DNA from: Methanothrix sp.
Lineage (GTDB): Archaea; Halobacteriota; Methanosarcinia; Methanotrichales; Methanotrichaceae
Assembly: GCA_028688535.1 (NCBI GenBank)
Contig: JAQTXY010000130.1
Span: forward strand, 1 to 6,149
Reading direction: 5' to 3'
DNA: 6,149 nucleotides
This document shows positions 5,725 through 6,149 of this stretch, piece by piece. Position 1 is the first letter of the stretch. Every line of letters starts with the position of its first letter. Made by a program: the position numbers and the translations under genes. The notes below the pieces were generated by a model. The model was not told the origin of the DNA. It was given only the letters and a program-made list of their open reading frames with translations, and did not search any database.

Positions 5725-6149
5725 TTGCACAGTCAAATATCCAATATATCCGCAGTCAAGTTCGGCAGATACGGAGGCCTCTTTGTCCCCGAGACGCTGG
5801 TGACGCCCCTGGCTGAGCTGGCGCAGGCTTACCAGCGCCTCATGAAGAGCAATGATTTCCAGGAGGAGCTGAGAGAGGCTCTCCGAAATTTTGCCGGTAG
5901 GCCGACATCTCTCTACCATGCGAAAAACCTCAGCAAAAAGCTGGGTCGCAAGGTCTACCTGAAGAGAGAGGATCTTGTCCATGGCGGGGCGCATAAGCTC
6001 AACAATACCCTAGGCCAGGCGCTGGTGGCCAAGAAGATGGGCAAGACCCGCCTCATCGCCGAAACGGGCGCCGGCCAGCACGGCGTGGCCACGGCCATCG
6101 TGGGAGCCAATCTGGGATTTGAGACCCAGATATACATGGGCGAGGTGGG
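5725..6149 (+). CDS. trpB: Tryptophan synthase beta chain TrpB, 5' portion
   Basis: This is the beta subunit of tryptophan synthase, the PLP enzyme that joins indole and serine to make tryptophan. The 141 residues visible cover the N-terminal domain: [14 protein letters not shown] (12-25), A-G-R-P-T-S-L-Y (57-64), the PLP-lysine motif H-G-G-A-H-K-L-N-N (86-94, K91), and A-E-T-G-A-G-Q-H-G (112-120), with E113 at the place of the catalytic glutamate (Salmonella K87 and E109). The H-G-G-A-H-K form is the one seen in Pyrococcus TrpB. The G-A-H-K-x-N-N-T-L-G-Q context marks the TrpB1 class, which partners with TrpA, rather than the stand-alone TrpB2 class. TTG is the start, supported by the SD at 5716. 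The 3' end is cut by the window, and any trpA would be downstream. Confidence 0.96.
   Translation, partial: MHSQISNISAVKFGRYGGLFVPETLVTPLAELAQAYQRLMKSNDFQEELREALRNFAGRPTSLYHAKNLSKKLGRKVYLKREDLVHGGAHKLNNTLGQALVAKKMGKTRLIAETGAGQHGVATAIVGANLGFETQIYMGEV

Noticed and set aside
5810..5850. HGGAHK in place of the commoner HTGAHK in TrpB as an oddity
   Set aside because: The HGGAHK form is normal for archaeal TrpB1 enzymes such as that of Pyrococcus. The actual codons lie at about 5980-5997.

Overview
The window looks like chromosomal DNA of a methanogenic euryarchaeon, most likely in or near Methanotrichaceae/Methanosarcinales. This rests on several signals. A large N-glycosylation-sequon-rich DUF11 surface protein comes first. 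TATA-box promoters lie about 25-30 bp ahead of starts. A ribosome binding site (GGTGATC) matches the archaeal 16S 3' end. The TrpB is of archaeal type and resembles the Pyrococcus enzyme in its PLP-lysine motif. Exonuclease VII is a bacterial-type enzyme, but it does occur in this group of archaea. The taxon assignment is inference and was not tested by any search.

Layout, left to right, with all well-supported genes on the + strand. (1) 1-2217: the 3' part of a secreted DUF11-repeat protein, followed by a hairpin plus T7 terminator. (2) 2319-3730: xseA and xseB, overlapping by ATGA, encode the two subunits of exonuclease VII. A TATA box suggests xseA mRNA is leaderless or nearly so, with a TTG start. 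A hairpin straddles the xseB stop. (3) 3862-5450: an AT-richer block of three overlapping genes. These are a ClpP-fold SDH-family serine protease, a 111-residue protein of unknown family that sits in the antitoxin position, and a RelE/ParE-family toxin. All three start inside or against the preceding gene, so they are probably one translationally coupled operon. (4) 5451-5724: a non-coding stretch with a 12-bp inverted copy of a motif lying just upstream of the protease gene, a doubtful minus-strand reading frame, and promoter/operator-like signals. (5) 5725-6149: the 5' end of trpB, tryptophan synthase beta chain, cut by the window edge.

The housekeeping genes (xseAB, trpB) appear to have been separated by a horizontally acquired cassette. 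The point most worth following up is the linkage of a dedicated protease to a toxin-antitoxin pair in one overlapping operon, with an SD-sequestering hairpin in front of it. One reading is a TA module whose antitoxin is destroyed by its own operon-encoded protease. That is a hypothesis from gene order only.
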